Positions 9,159 to 17,829 are shown, counted from the stretch's first letter. The stretch is 64,000 nucleotides of DNA from Rhizorhabdus sp049889055 (GCF_049889055.1 NZ_JBLTWO010000010.1:1-64000), one strand, 5' to 3'. Numbers and translations: made by a program. The notes: generated by a model not told the origin, from the letters alone.

Positions 9159-9710
9159 TTACGCCAGCTTCAGGCCTTCCTGGTTCATCGCACGGGTCAG
9201 CTTGGTGCTCTCCTCATCGCTGAGCAGACCGCGCAGGCGCGGAAAGATCTTGTTCTCTTCCTCCTGCATATGGTCCTCGAGCATGGCGCGGAAGTCGCCG
9301 ACCTTGGCGAGGAATTGGGGGTGGGCGCTGTCCATCTCGCCCAGTTCGAACAGATATTGCTTCACATAGCCATGGTCGCCGTTGAGCTTGTCGGCATCGG
9401 CCGCCTGTCCATGTGTGCGCAGCACCGCATAGACGGCATTCTCCTCCTCCATCGCATGCTTGGCGAGCGCATGGCCAATCTGGGTCAGCAGCATCGCCCG
9501 ACGCACCTTATGGTCATTGTCGGTCGCTTCCAACTGGTCGAACAGCGCCAGCACCGCCTTATGTTCGGCGGCCAGAGCCTCGTCCCACTCGCCTGCCATC
9601 ATCGTCGGCGCCTGGACGAAAATCTTGCGCACAGCATTGGCGGCGAGGCCTGCGGTCAGGCCCGCTGCCGCACCGATCGCGAAACCCCGCGTCGTCTTGT
9701 CTTCCAACAT
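9159..9710 (-). CDS. Hemerythrin HHE domain protein
   Basis: The 183-residue product has a glycine/alanine-rich N-terminal segment (GFAIGAAAGLTAGLAANAV) that may be a membrane anchor. A hemerythrin-like helical bundle follows, with iron-ligand histidines and glutamates in AAEHKAVLALF, AKHAMEEENAVY, GDHGYVKQY and EDHMQEEENKIFP. Such proteins bind a di-iron centre for O2, NO or iron handling. It is a single gene on the minus strand. The biochemical role is known only at family level. Confidence 0.85.
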   Translation of the reverse strand: MLEDKTTRGFAIGAAAGLTAGLAANAVRKIFVQAPTMMAGEWDEALAAEHKAVLALFDQLEATDNDHKVRRAMLLTQIGHALAKHAMEEENAVYAVLRTHGQAADADKLNGDHGYVKQYLFELGEMDSAHPQFLAKVGDFRAMLEDHMQEEENKIFPRLRGLLSDEESTKLTRAMNQEGLKLA

Positions 9711-9798
9711 GGTACTCTCTCCTCATTCTGTTGGGCGAAAAACGAACGAGCAGGGTCGCGGTTGCGGAATCGCAGGTGAAACAACCTCTTAACGCCGG

Positions 9799-10887
9799 TC
9801 AGAACAGGGCGAGCTGTTGGCCCGGCGCACGGAAGAGATCGGTGCGCAACGCGAAACGCGCGCCGTTAAGCCCCTGTTTGCGACAGGCCAGCCGGAAGCG
9901 CGCAAGCAGCGTGGCGGCATAGGCGCCCTTGGGCCGGAAGCGATCGAAGAAGGCGCCCTCATTGTCTTTCCCGCCGCGCATATCGCCGATCAGCGCCATC
10001 ACCCGCGCGGCGCGGTCGGGATAGTGGACGGCCAGCCATTCGCGGAACAGCGGCGCCACCTCGTGCGGCAGCCGCACGACGATAGAGAAGGCCCCGCTCG
10101 CACCAGCCCTCGCCCCGGCTTCGACGATCGCCTCTATCTCATGGTCGGTGATGGCGGGCACCACCGGCGATACGCTGATCGACACCGGGATTCCGGCCTT
10201 CACCATCGCCTCGATCGCTACGATCCGGCGCGCTGGCGCCGAAGCGCGTGGCTCCATCCGGCGGGCGACAAGCGGATCGAGCGTCGTCACGGACATCATC
10301 ACTGCCGCCAAGCCTTTCGCCGCCATGGGCCCGAGAATGTCGATGTCGCGAACGATGCGCGCAGACTTGGTGGTGATGGCGACCGGATGGTCATGCTCGG
10401 CCAGCACCTCGAGCAGCCCGCGCATGATGCGCATCCGCGCTTCGACCGGCTGATAGGGGTCGGTGTTGGTCCCGATCGCCATCGGCTCGCAACGATAGCC
10501 GGGCCGCGCCAGTTCGCGCCGCAGAAGCTCGGGTGCGTCGGGCTTGGCGAAGAGCTTGGTCTCGAAGTCGAGCCCGGGCGACAGATTGTGATAGGCGTGG
10601 GTCGGTCGCGCGAAGCAATAGATGCAGCCATGCTCGCAGCCGCGATAGGGATTGATCGATCGATCGAACGGAATGTCAGGCGACCGATTGTGCGTGATGA
10701 TCGTCCGGGGCTTCTCCAGCGTCACCTCGGTCCGCAGCACCGGGCCCTCGCCGTCGATGCTTTCGCGCGCATCGAGCCAGTCTCCGTCGCTCTCACGAGC
10801 CCGATCGTCGAAGCGCCCGCTCAGGCCGCCACTGGCGGCGCCGCGCCCGTGGACGGGCGGTGGCAGCGGTTTCGACGAGTCGGGCAT
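9799..10887 (-). CDS. PA0069-family radical SAM protein
   Basis: The 362-residue product has the radical-SAM [4Fe-4S] cysteine motif CEHGCIYCFARP around residue 85, preceded by the family signature NPYRGCEHGC. It resembles the spore photoproduct lyase-like group annotated as PA0069-family proteins. The substrate is not established; a DNA-related role has been supposed from similarity to spore photoproduct lyase. It lies downstream of radA and cvpA on the same strand, but a perfect GAAC-N7-GAAC box stands 6 bases before its start codon, which suggests its own damage-inducible control. Confidence 0.88.
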   Translation of the reverse strand: MPDSSKPLPPPVHGRGAASGGLSGRFDDRARESDGDWLDARESIDGEGPVLRTEVTLEKPRTIITHNRSPDIPFDRSINPYRGCEHGCIYCFARPTHAYHNLSPGLDFETKLFAKPDAPELLRRELARPGYRCEPMAIGTNTDPYQPVEARMRIMRGLLEVLAEHDHPVAITTKSARIVRDIDILGPMAAKGLAAVMMSVTTLDPLVARRMEPRASAPARRIVAIEAMVKAGIPVSISVSPVVPAITDHEIEAIVEAGARAGASGAFSIVVRLPHEVAPLFREWLAVHYPDRAARVMALIGDMRGGKDNEGAFFDRFRPKGAYAATLLARFRLACRKQGLNGARFALRTDLFRAPGQQLALF

Positions 10888-10892
10888 GGATA

Positions 10893-10907
10893 GAACATAA
10901 CAAGAAC
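10893..10907 (-). promoter_or_regulatory. Candidate LexA (SOS) box GAAC-N7-GAAC
   Basis: GAAC (10893-10896), seven bases (ATAACAA), then GAAC (10904-10907) is an exact match to the direct-repeat SOS box of Alphaproteobacteria (GTTC-N7-GTTC on the opposite strand). It lies immediately upstream of the PA0069-type radical SAM start codon at 10887. Occupancy by LexA there would block initiation or early elongation. Regulation is inferred from the motif. Confidence 0.65.
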
Positions 10908-10942
10908 ATGCAGCACCGCAAGCGCTGCGCGCCGCTTGGGTC

Positions 10943-11494
10943 TTATTGCGTGGCTTTGGAGGCGGTCTTGTCGTCGCCGATCAAGCCGCCGGCTTTGCGC
11001 CGATGGCCGACCCAGTCGACGATCGCGCGCCCGGTGGCGTTGAGCAGGGGGTGGGTGCGCGAGTTGCGCATCCAGCCGGGCCGCTCCGACGAGGCACCGT
11101 AGAGCGTGTCATAGCCGAGGTTGATCAGCAGATAGGCGAGCGTGACGATGATCAGCCCCTTAAGTGCGCCGAAGCCGAAGCCCAGCACGCGGTCGAGCGG
11201 CCCCAGCACCGAGGTCCGCATCCGCTGCCCCAGCGAGGCACCAACCAGCTTGCCGCCAGCATAGACGATCAGGAAGATCAGCACGAAGGCGAGCACGCTC
11301 GCCCCGCTGGAATTGCCGACGAATCCCATCGCCATCTTGGTCGCAGGCGCGTGGAACAGCTTGAGCGCGAAGATCGCGGCGACCCAGGAGAAGAGCGAGA
11401 TCACCTCGGACACGAAGCCGCGCAGCACGCCGAACAGCCCCCCGCCGAAGATAGCGAGCAGGACGATGATGTCGAGGCCGGTCAATCCATACAT
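10943..11494 (-). CDS. cvpA: CvpA family membrane protein
   Basis: The 183-residue inner-membrane protein of the colicin V production family has four hydrophobic segments: about residues 8-30 (DIIVLLAIFGGGLFGVLRGF), 35-48, 60-85 and 105-125. Its N-terminal motif LTGLDIIVLL is typical. CvpA proteins take part in envelope homeostasis, and the exact function is unsettled. It follows radA with a 12-base gap, so the two are probably co-transcribed. Confidence 0.88.
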   Translation of the reverse strand: MYGLTGLDIIVLLAIFGGGLFGVLRGFVSEVISLFSWVAAIFALKLFHAPATKMAMGFVGNSSGASVLAFVLIFLIVYAGGKLVGASLGQRMRTSVLGPLDRVLGFGFGALKGLIIVTLAYLLINLGYDTLYGASSERPGWMRNSRTHPLLNATGRAIVDWVGHRRKAGGLIGDDKTASKATQ

Positions 11495-11506
11495 AGGCCC
11501 GGCTTG

Positions 11507-12874
11507 CTACCGGCGGCCGAGGATATGGTCAACGAGCGCGCCGAGGCTCGAAAAGCTCTCCTGCCGCATTGCCTTGCCCGGCGGATCCTTGGCCGCAGGC
11601 GCCCAGGCCTGGGTGAAACCGAGCTTGGCCGCTTCCTTCAGCCGCAGCGGCGCATGCGCCACGCTGCGCACTTCTCCGGACAGGGCGATTTCGCCGAACA
11701 GCACGCAGTCGATCGGCACCGGTCGTTCGGCCAGCGCCGACACCAGCGCGGCCGCGACCGCCAGATCGGCGGCGGGATCGGACACGCGGTAGCCGCCCGC
11801 GATGTTGAGATAGACTTCGGCGGTCGAGAAGCTCAGCCCGCAGCGCGCCTCGAGCACCGCCAATATCATTGCCAGCCGACCCGAATCCCATCCGACCACC
11901 GCCCGGCGCGGGGTCGCCCCGCTCTGCAGCCGCACGGTCAGCGCCTGGATCTCGACCAGCACCGGCCGGGTCCCCTCCATCGCCGGGAAGACGGTGGCCC
12001 CGCTCACCCCCTCCCCGCGCGCCGTCAGGAACAGCGCGCTGGGATTGGCGACCTCGCTCAGCCCCTCCTCCGCCATCGCGAACACGCCAATCTCATCGGT
12101 GCCGCCGAAGCGGTTCTTCACTGCGCGCAGGATGCGATATTGATGGCTGCGCTCGCCCTCGAAGCTCAGCACCGTGTCGACCATATGCTCAAGCACGCGC
12201 GGGCCGGCGATCGAGCCGTCCTTGGTGACATGGCCGACCAGCACGATGGCGGTGCCGCGCTCCTTGGCGAAGCGGATCAGTTCCTGCGCGGAGGCGCGCA
12301 CCTGGCTGACCGTGCCCGGCGCGCCTTCGATCTGGTCGCTGTGCATCGTCTGGATCGAGTCGATCACGAGCAGCGACGGCGGCGCCTGCTCCATCGTGGT
12401 CAGGATGTCGCGCACCGAGGTCGCCGAGGCCAGCTGCACCGGCGACTGGCCGAGGCCGAGGCGGCGCGCGCGCAGCCGCACCTGATCGGCCGCTTCCTCA
12501 CCAGAAATATAGGCGACCGGCTGCCCCGCCATCGCCATCCGCGCTGCCGCCTGCAGCAGCAGAGTCGACTTGCCGATGCCCGGATCACCGCCGATCAGCG
12601 TCGCCGAACCCGGCACGATCCCACCGCCCATCGCACGGTCGAACTCGGCGATGCCGGTGCTCCAGCGCTTGGGCAGCGGGATATCGGCGTCGAGCCCGAC
12701 CATCTGGATCGCCCGCCCGCCCGTCCGAAGGTCATGCTTGGCCGAGAAGACCGTCGCCTTGCTGCTCTCCTCGACCAGGCTGTTCCACTCGCCGCAGTCG
12801 GCGCACTGCCCCTGCCAGCGCGTCGCCACGCTGCCACAGGCCTGACAGACATAACGCTTCTGCGGCTTCGCCAT
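11507..12874 (-). CDS. radA: DNA repair protein RadA
   Basis: The 455-residue product is the bacterial RadA/Sms ATPase that drives branch migration of recombination intermediates. In order it shows an N-terminal C4 zinc finger (CQACGSVATRWQGQCADCGEW), a Walker A motif (GGDPGIGKSTLL), Walker B (LLVIDSIQT), the RadA-specific KNRFG motif and a C-terminal Lon-protease-like domain (PAADLAVAAALVSAL). Length and motifs are normal. The start at 12874 lies 27 bases downstream of an SOS-box-like sequence at 12901-12915, so damage-responsive expression is possible. Confidence 0.97.
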   Translation of the reverse strand: MAKPQKRYVCQACGSVATRWQGQCADCGEWNSLVEESSKATVFSAKHDLRTGGRAIQMVGLDADIPLPKRWSTGIAEFDRAMGGGIVPGSATLIGGDPGIGKSTLLLQAAARMAMAGQPVAYISGEEAADQVRLRARRLGLGQSPVQLASATSVRDILTTMEQAPPSLLVIDSIQTMHSDQIEGAPGTVSQVRASAQELIRFAKERGTAIVLVGHVTKDGSIAGPRVLEHMVDTVLSFEGERSHQYRILRAVKNRFGGTDEIGVFAMAEEGLSEVANPSALFLTARGEGVSGATVFPAMEGTRPVLVEIQALTVRLQSGATPRRAVVGWDSGRLAMILAVLEARCGLSFSTAEVYLNIAGGYRVSDPAADLAVAAALVSALAERPVPIDCVLFGEIALSGEVRSVAHAPLRLKEAAKLGFTQAWAPAAKDPPGKAMRQESFSSLGALVDHILGRR

Positions 12875-12900
12875 CGATCGGGGGAGTCCTCTTGAATATC

Positions 12901-12939
12901 GAACAAAAGGGGTACATCATCCCCACCATCATGACAAGC
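12901..12939. repeat. Duplicated leader with imperfect SOS-type box, copy 1
   Basis: These 39 bases match 15213-15251 at 34 of 39 positions, without gaps. The segment opens with GAAC-N7-GTAC (12901-12915), one base away from the alphaproteobacterial LexA box in its second half-site, and ends with ATGACAAGC, the first codons of the small MTSDPREER gene. Here the small gene does not continue; its body reappears only at 13564. The box sits between radA (minus strand) and the GFA gene (plus strand). Confidence 0.7.
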
Positions 12940-13004
12940 AAGGTGCGGGCAGGGACAGGCTTCGGCTTCGCACGGATGGCAGCGGGTGCGAAAGGCTACA
13001 CACT

Positions 13005-13475
13005 ATGGCGAGTTCTGGAGGATGTCAGTGTGGCGCAGTGCGCTTCCGCGTCGAGAGCCTTCTGGACGACGCCCATATTTGCCACTGCCGGATGTGTCAG
13101 AAAGCAACGGGCGGGCTCTTTGGGCCTTATGTCGGGGCTCGGCTCGACGCAGTGACGTGGACTCGTGGACAGCCAAGCCATTTCCAGAGTTCGAACAAGG
13201 TGCGCCGGGGCTTCTGTCGGGAGTGCGGAACGCCGCTCACCTTTGAATTTGGGGGAACCCACATCAGTTTCGCGATCGGCGCCTTCGACGAGCCGCGACT
13301 GATAGAACTGAGCGAGCAACTTGCCTCGCCCGAGCGTGTTGCCAACTTCCAAGCCTTAGCCAATTTGCCGGAGCATCCAATCGATGAGCCAAGGGCGGCT
13401 GCTCATCTGGCGAGCATCGTCTCCTTCCAACATCCGGACTTCGACACCAGCGATTGGCCGTCTGGACGGAAATGA
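13005..13475 (+). CDS. GFA family (CENP-V/GFA domain) protein
   Basis: The 156-residue product has the zinc-binding cysteine pattern of the glutathione-dependent formaldehyde-activating family: CQCGAVRF at the N terminus, CHCRMCQKA, and CRECGTPLTFEF. Family members bind zinc and have been linked to glutathione-formaldehyde adducts, but most have no proven reaction. The start at 13005 (MASSGGCQCG) gives the expected N terminus. The gene sits inside a segment flanked by ATGACAAGC repeats (12931-12939 and 13564-13572), which suggests acquired DNA. It is not obviously in an operon. Confidence 0.88.
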   Translation: MASSGGCQCGAVRFRVESLLDDAHICHCRMCQKATGGLFGPYVGARLDAVTWTRGQPSHFQSSNKVRRGFCRECGTPLTFEFGGTHISFAIGAFDEPRLIELSEQLASPERVANFQALANLPEHPIDEPRAAAHLASIVSFQHPDFDTSDWPSGRK

Positions 13476-13563
13476 AGGGCATTCGCTGCGAACGCGCAAC
13501 CATGACTGCATCGCAGGCAAGCCGTCTGAGAAATTGGGCAATAATGAACAAGCCGCCATCAGC

Positions 13564-13659
13564 ATGACAAGCGATCCCCGCGAAGAACGAGCGAGCGCGC
13601 AGCTCGCCGCACTGCTGACGCGCGGCGAACGGCGAACGGCGAACGGCGGCTGCCACTAA
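13564..13659 (+). pseudogene. Truncated copy of the small MTSDPREER gene
   Basis: This 31-codon frame begins MTSDPREERA, and its first 24 codons nearly match the 55-codon gene at 15243-15410. After GERR it diverges into repeats of GGCGAAC (13628-13648) and stops at 13657. The leader that precedes the intact copy is missing here but is present at 12901-12939, separated by the GFA-containing segment. It is read as a copy broken by insertion and by loss of its 3' half. Confidence 0.65.
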
Positions 13660-13711
13660 ACGTCTATCGACCGCTCTTTGGAAGAGGAGATACGCGGTGC
13701 CATGGAGACCA

Positions 13712-14545
13712 TCAGCGGGCTGCCGCAGCCTGTGCGGGATTCAGATCGACGACTTTGCCATGATCATAAGCCAGCACCCCCGGTATTGGCGCCAATCGAT
13801 TGACGTTTACCGCGTGTCGATCGTGAAATGGGCCAATTGCCCGAAATCGAGCATTCTCTACAGGAAATGTGCGTAGAACCTCGGGTGTAGGCTCGCCATT
13901 TTTAGGCGGAACCAGCGCTTGTCCCATGATCCAACCGTAACGGAACATCGACGGTCCAACATTCGATTCAAGTTGGGTCAGCGGGGATTGTTTGTGTACC
14001 TTATCGGCATAAAGCGTACCGATATTGACTATTACTCCAGGGCGAGCATCGAAGGCCACGGTTCCCAAGCAATTGCATGTGATTAGCGCGCGGCCGCCGA
14101 CAGAAACTCCATAAACAACATACTCCCCGGCCGGAACCTCCAACAAGAACGTTCGAAGCTCTGCGCCATCGACGAGGAACCTGTCAGTATGCGTCGAAAA
14201 GCTGTTGTCCGGGCCGTCATAGTCGAAAGAGAATTCGTCTATCGTTGGAACCGGTTCGCCCTTAGCCTTCTTATGCAAATCAGGTAGCGCTGCTTCGTAG
14301 GCCACCTTTCGAGCAGACAGCCACGCTTCGGTTTCTGCCAGACTAGGCACCCTTACGAATGTGTTTTCGATGCCAAGCATGCCTGACTTTGCCCGACTCG
14401 ATCGGAAAAGAAGATAGGCTTTGGAAGGATCGAGGGCCACCGGCACTGCGCGCAATTCGATAACGCCCTTTGCTTCGCGTGCGGGAAGCGCCACCGGGGA
14501 GGTGCTCGCAAGAAGTGCAAGCGCAATGGTTATCCACTTAGTCAT
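13712..14545 (-). CDS. Secreted hypothetical protein
   Basis: The 277-residue product has a signal peptide (MTKWITIALALLASTSPVALPA). The mature part is probably beta-rich and contains a CNC pair in RALITCNCLGTVAFD. I recognise no domain. It overlaps the upstream 184-residue gene by four bases (14542-14545), so the two form a translationally coupled pair. Both show lower GC and less biased third positions than the flanking housekeeping genes, consistent with accessory DNA. Confidence 0.65.
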   Translation of the reverse strand: MTKWITIALALLASTSPVALPAREAKGVIELRAVPVALDPSKAYLLFRSSRAKSGMLGIENTFVRVPSLAETEAWLSARKVAYEAALPDLHKKAKGEPVPTIDEFSFDYDGPDNSFSTHTDRFLVDGAELRTFLLEVPAGEYVVYGVSVGGRALITCNCLGTVAFDARPGVIVNIGTLYADKVHKQSPLTQLESNVGPSMFRYGWIMGQALVPPKNGEPTPEVLRTFPVENARFRAIGPFHDRHAVNVNRLAPIPGVLAYDHGKVVDLNPAQAAAAR

Positions 14546-15096
14546 TGATCGATGATTTCTGGCTGCGAAGGCTTGGGCCCTATGGCCACCTTAGCCTGCA
14601 TGGCAACTGCGAGAGCGTTTTTGGGATCGTTCAATGTGTCCCAGATGGCTTCGGTCACAGCGTATCTAACATATCCACGTAGTTCCAGGCAGCGACGCGA
14701 TATGGTCGCATCTTGTCCTCGTTGCATTTTCGGCGCGACGATACTTTCGATTCCGGCCCCTATGAGGCCATACTGATGGGGAAATTGGGCAACCCTTTCA
14801 TCAGGCTTTGGCGCTGCAATCCACGGCGTAAATCCTGGCAGAGCGCGCCCCATTCCGGCCGGAAGAAAGCTACGGCATTCAGCAATATCTGAGTAGGCCG
14901 TTTCAAAATCTACCGATGGATTATGGAAGACGAAGAATTTGTATCCATTGGATATAACCTTCGGATCACTCGTGGAAATATCCGGAACTTCGATACTCCC
15001 AGGATCAGGCAATCGAGGGTTATCAGCAGCTAACGCTGCCGCAGACACAAGCGGCATTGAGCCGATAAAGCTGATGACGATTAATCTCAAATACAA
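14542..15096 (-). CDS. Secreted hypothetical protein
   Basis: The 184-residue product carries a signal peptide (MYLRLIVISFIGSMPLVSAAALA) and two cysteines that could form a disulfide (AECRSF and RRCLELRG). No family is recognised. It is the first gene of a two-gene unit with the downstream 277-residue secreted protein (four-base overlap). The composition is AT-richer than the surroundings. The pair lies inside the islet bounded by duplicated leaders at 12901 and 15213. Confidence 0.6.
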   Translation of the reverse strand: MYLRLIVISFIGSMPLVSAAALAADNPRLPDPGSIEVPDISTSDPKVISNGYKFFVFHNPSVDFETAYSDIAECRSFLPAGMGRALPGFTPWIAAPKPDERVAQFPHQYGLIGAGIESIVAPKMQRGQDATISRRCLELRGYVRYAVTEAIWDTLNDPKNALAVAMQAKVAIGPKPSQPEIIDQ

Positions 15097-15212
15097 AGCA
15101 TCACCTCGCCAATTTGCCTGATCGCCTGATCAACCACAAAAATGTGCAATGCGCCAGTGACCTTACGCTGCTTGGCCGAGCCGGAGATGTGAAGACACGT
15201 ACTTGAACGCTC

Positions 15213-15251
15213 GAACAAAAGGAGTACGTAATCCCCACGGTCATGACAAGC
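15213..15251. repeat. Duplicated leader with imperfect SOS-type box, copy 2
   Basis: This is the second copy of the 39-base leader seen at 12901-12939. GAAC-N7-GTAC at 15213-15227 resembles an SOS box with one changed base, and the leader here runs directly into the intact 55-codon small gene. TTGAAC just upstream (15203-15208) may be part of a promoter. Confidence 0.65.
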
Positions 15252-15410
15252 GATCCCCGCGAAGAACGAGCGAGAGCCCGGCTCGCAGCACTGCTGACGC
15301 GCGGCGAACGGCGAATGCCCGATCCGGACGAGCAGGCGCGGCAGCGCGCCTGGGATCGGGCGACCGAGCAGGAGCGGCGGCGGATGCTCAAGGATTGCGG
15401 CTGGCTCTGA
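15243..15410 (+). CDS. Small charged hypothetical protein (55 aa)
   Basis: The frame starts MTSDPREERA and ends KDCGWL at a TGA at 15408-15410. The protein is very rich in Arg and Glu, is probably helical, and has one cysteine near its end. There is no domain recognised and no strong Shine-Dalgarno at normal spacing. Support for it being real is the duplicated copy at 13564, whose reading frame is conserved over its first 24 codons, and the shared leader. It precedes the patatin gene by 26 bases and may be co-transcribed with it. Confidence 0.55.
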   Translation: MTSDPREERARARLAALLTRGERRMPDPDEQARQRAWDRATEQERRRMLKDCGWL

Positions 15411-15436
15411 TCCCCGCCAGCCGCTAAACCGCTGTC

Positions 15437-17752
15437 ATGCGGGAGAAGGAATTGCGGCTCGCGCTGGTCTGCTATGGCGGAGTCAGCCTTGCCGTCTACA
15501 TGCATGGGATCACGAAGGAGCTGTGGCGCCTCGTCCGCGCCAGCCGTGCCTTCCACGACGGAGCAGCCAGCGCGCTCGGCAGTGAGGCCATCTATCGCAA
15601 CATCCTCGAACGCATCCAGGCCGAAAAGGGCCTGCGCCTGCGCGTGCTGATCGACATCATCGCCGGCGCCAGTGCGGGCGGGATGAACGGCGTCTTTCTC
15701 GGCCATGCGATCTCGACCGGGCAATCGCTCGAGCCGCTGACCGAATTGTGGCTCGACAAGGCCGACGTCGACATATTGCTCGATCCCGATGCGCGCCCGC
15801 TGTCGCGCTTCTCCAAGATCTGGGCGGTGCCCATCGCCTGGATGCTCGCCCGGCGACGCGGCGGTGCGGTCGAGCGCACCGTCGCGCCCGAGACCCGCGC
15901 GGAAGTGCGCCGCAAGCTGTCCGGCTTCGTGCGGGCGCGCTGGTTCAATCCGCCCTTCGGCGGCCCTACCTTCTCGCACCTGATCCTCGACGCCTTCGAT
16001 GCCATGGCGAAGAGCCAGGCGGGTCCTCCCCTGCTGCCGCCGCGCCAGCCGCTCGACGTCTCGGTCACAATCACCGACTTTCACGGCCATAATCAGCGCC
16101 TGCGCCTGCACAGCCCCGAGCAGGCGGAAGAGCGCGAGCACCGGCTGACCATCGGCTTCACCGACCGCGGCTTCGATGGACGCAAGCTGGCCGATCCGGC
16201 TGAGCTGACCTTCGCCGCGCGCGCGACCGCCAGCTTTCCCGGCGCCTTCCCGCCGTTCAACGTCGCCGAGCTCGACACGGTGCTGAAGGCGCGCAAGCGC
16301 GACTGGCCGGGCCGCGAGGCCTTTCTCCACCGCATCTTCCCGCGCGCCGCCGTCAGCGGCAGCCCCGAGGATCTGGTGCTGATCGACGGGTCGGTCCTCG
16401 CCAACGCGCCCTTCCGCCCGGCGATCGAGGCGCTGCGCAACCGGCCCGCGCGCCGCGAGGTCGACCGGCGCTTCCTCTATCTCGATCCCACCGCCAATGT
16501 GCAGGCGCCGCCCGAGCGGCACAGCGACGGCATCGTCCGGCTGCCGGGCTTCTTCTCCACCATCTTCGGCGCCATCTCGACCATCCCGCGCGAGCAGCCG
16601 ATCCGCGAGAATCTGGAACTGATCGAGCAACGTTCGGTGCGGATCGCCCAGACGCGCCGGATCATCGAGGCGATCCGCCCAGAAGTGGATGCAGCGGTCG
16701 ATTCCGCGATGGGGCGTCAGCTGTTGATCTATCGCCCCAGCGCCGAGCGGATCGGCCTGTGGCGGCAACGCGCCCATGCTCAGGCCGCCCGCCAGGCGGG
16801 GTTCGCCTATGCTGGCTATGGCCAGCTGAAGCTCACGACGATCGTCGAGGAACTGGCGTCGACGATCGCCCTGCTCGCCGAGATCGAGGAGTCGAGCGAG
16901 CAACTGGGCATTCGCCGGACGCTCTCGGCGCTGCTCGCCGAACGCGGTTTCGAGGAACCCGACGCGCTGCGCGGCGGCGACACCAGCGATGCGATCGTCG
17001 CCTTCTTCCGCCAGCATGATCTGGGTTTTCGCATAAGGCGGCTGCGCTTCCTCGCCGATCGCCTGACCGAGATCGAGAGCGCGCATGGCGGCCGCGACCA
17101 TGTGGGCGTACAGGCGGCACGCGATGCCATCTATGCGTCGCTCGCCCCCTATCTGGCGCTGCAGATGCGCGATCATTATGAGCCGCCGGTCGTCGCCGCA
17201 GCGCGCCGCTTCGCCGAGGATCCGGAGACGGCCCTGTCGAGTATCGCCTCCATTCGCGATCTGGAAAGCCTCGACGTCGAGACCGACCGGGCGATCGCGG
17301 CGGTGCTGCCCCGGCTCGACCGGCGCGATCGCCGGGCGCTGCTGCTCGCCTATCTCGGCTTCGGCTTCTACGATCTGGCCACCCTGTCGCTGATCCGGGC
17401 GCAGGGTGCGCAAGAATTTCATTCGATCCAGGTCGACCGCATTTCGCCCGACGATGCGGGCTCGATCCGGCAGGGCGGCGCCACCGCCACGCTCAAGGGG
17501 ATCGAGCTCAACCTGTTCGGCGCCTTCTTCTGCCGCGCCTATCGCGAGAATGACTATCTGTGGGGCCGGCTCCACGGAGCCGAGCGCATGATCGACGTGC
17601 TGATGTCGACCCTGCCCGAGGATCGCGGATTTACGGACGAAGAGGTCCGGCATCTCAAGCGCAGCCTGTTCCACGCGATCTTGGATGAGGAGCGCGCGCG
17701 GTTGAGTGCGATCGGTCCGCAGATCGCAGAGATCGAGCGCGAGATCGGCTGA
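15437..17752 (+). CDS. Patatin-like phospholipase domain protein
   Basis: The 771-residue product matches the bacterial patatin-related proteins (TIGR03607-like). The oxyanion region is CYGGVSLAVYMHG near residue 12. The Ser nucleophile lies in GASAGGMNG around residue 75, and the catalytic Asp in LIDGSVLANAPF near residue 315. The Ser-Asp dyad is intact, so lipid acyl-hydrolase activity is likely. The C-terminal half is helical and of unknown function. No signal peptide is seen, which suggests a cytoplasmic or membrane-associated enzyme. The length is normal for this subfamily. Confidence 0.88.
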   Translation: MREKELRLALVCYGGVSLAVYMHGITKELWRLVRASRAFHDGAASALGSEAIYRNILERIQAEKGLRLRVLIDIIAGASAGGMNGVFLGHAISTGQSLEPLTELWLDKADVDILLDPDARPLSRFSKIWAVPIAWMLARRRGGAVERTVAPETRAEVRRKLSGFVRARWFNPPFGGPTFSHLILDAFDAMAKSQAGPPLLPPRQPLDVSVTITDFHGHNQRLRLHSPEQAEEREHRLTIGFTDRGFDGRKLADPAELTFAARATASFPGAFPPFNVAELDTVLKARKRDWPGREAFLHRIFPRAAVSGSPEDLVLIDGSVLANAPFRPAIEALRNRPARREVDRRFLYLDPTANVQAPPERHSDGIVRLPGFFSTIFGAISTIPREQPIRENLELIEQRSVRIAQTRRIIEAIRPEVDAAVDSAMGRQLLIYRPSAERIGLWRQRAHAQAARQAGFAYAGYGQLKLTTIVEELASTIALLAEIEESSEQLGIRRTLSALLAERGFEEPDALRGGDTSDAIVAFFRQHDLGFRIRRLRFLADRLTEIESAHGGRDHVGVQAARDAIYASLAPYLALQMRDHYEPPVVAAARRFAEDPETALSSIASIRDLESLDVETDRAIAAVLPRLDRRDRRALLLAYLGFGFYDLATLSLIRAQGAQEFHSIQVDRISPDDAGSIRQGGATATLKGIELNLFGAFFCRAYRENDYLWGRLHGAERMIDVLMSTLPEDRGFTDEEVRHLKRSLFHAILDEERARLSAIGPQIAEIEREIG

Positions 17753-17829
17753 GCGCGGCCGGTTGTGAGACACCGCGCGCGCCACTTCCATGGGTTGACC
17801 GCGTCGCATCGCTGGGGGACAAGCGACGC

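Noticed and set aside
12892..13155. Plus-strand ORF through the first leader copy
   Set aside because: It covers the leader repeat and overlaps the GFA start in another frame. It has no family resemblance.
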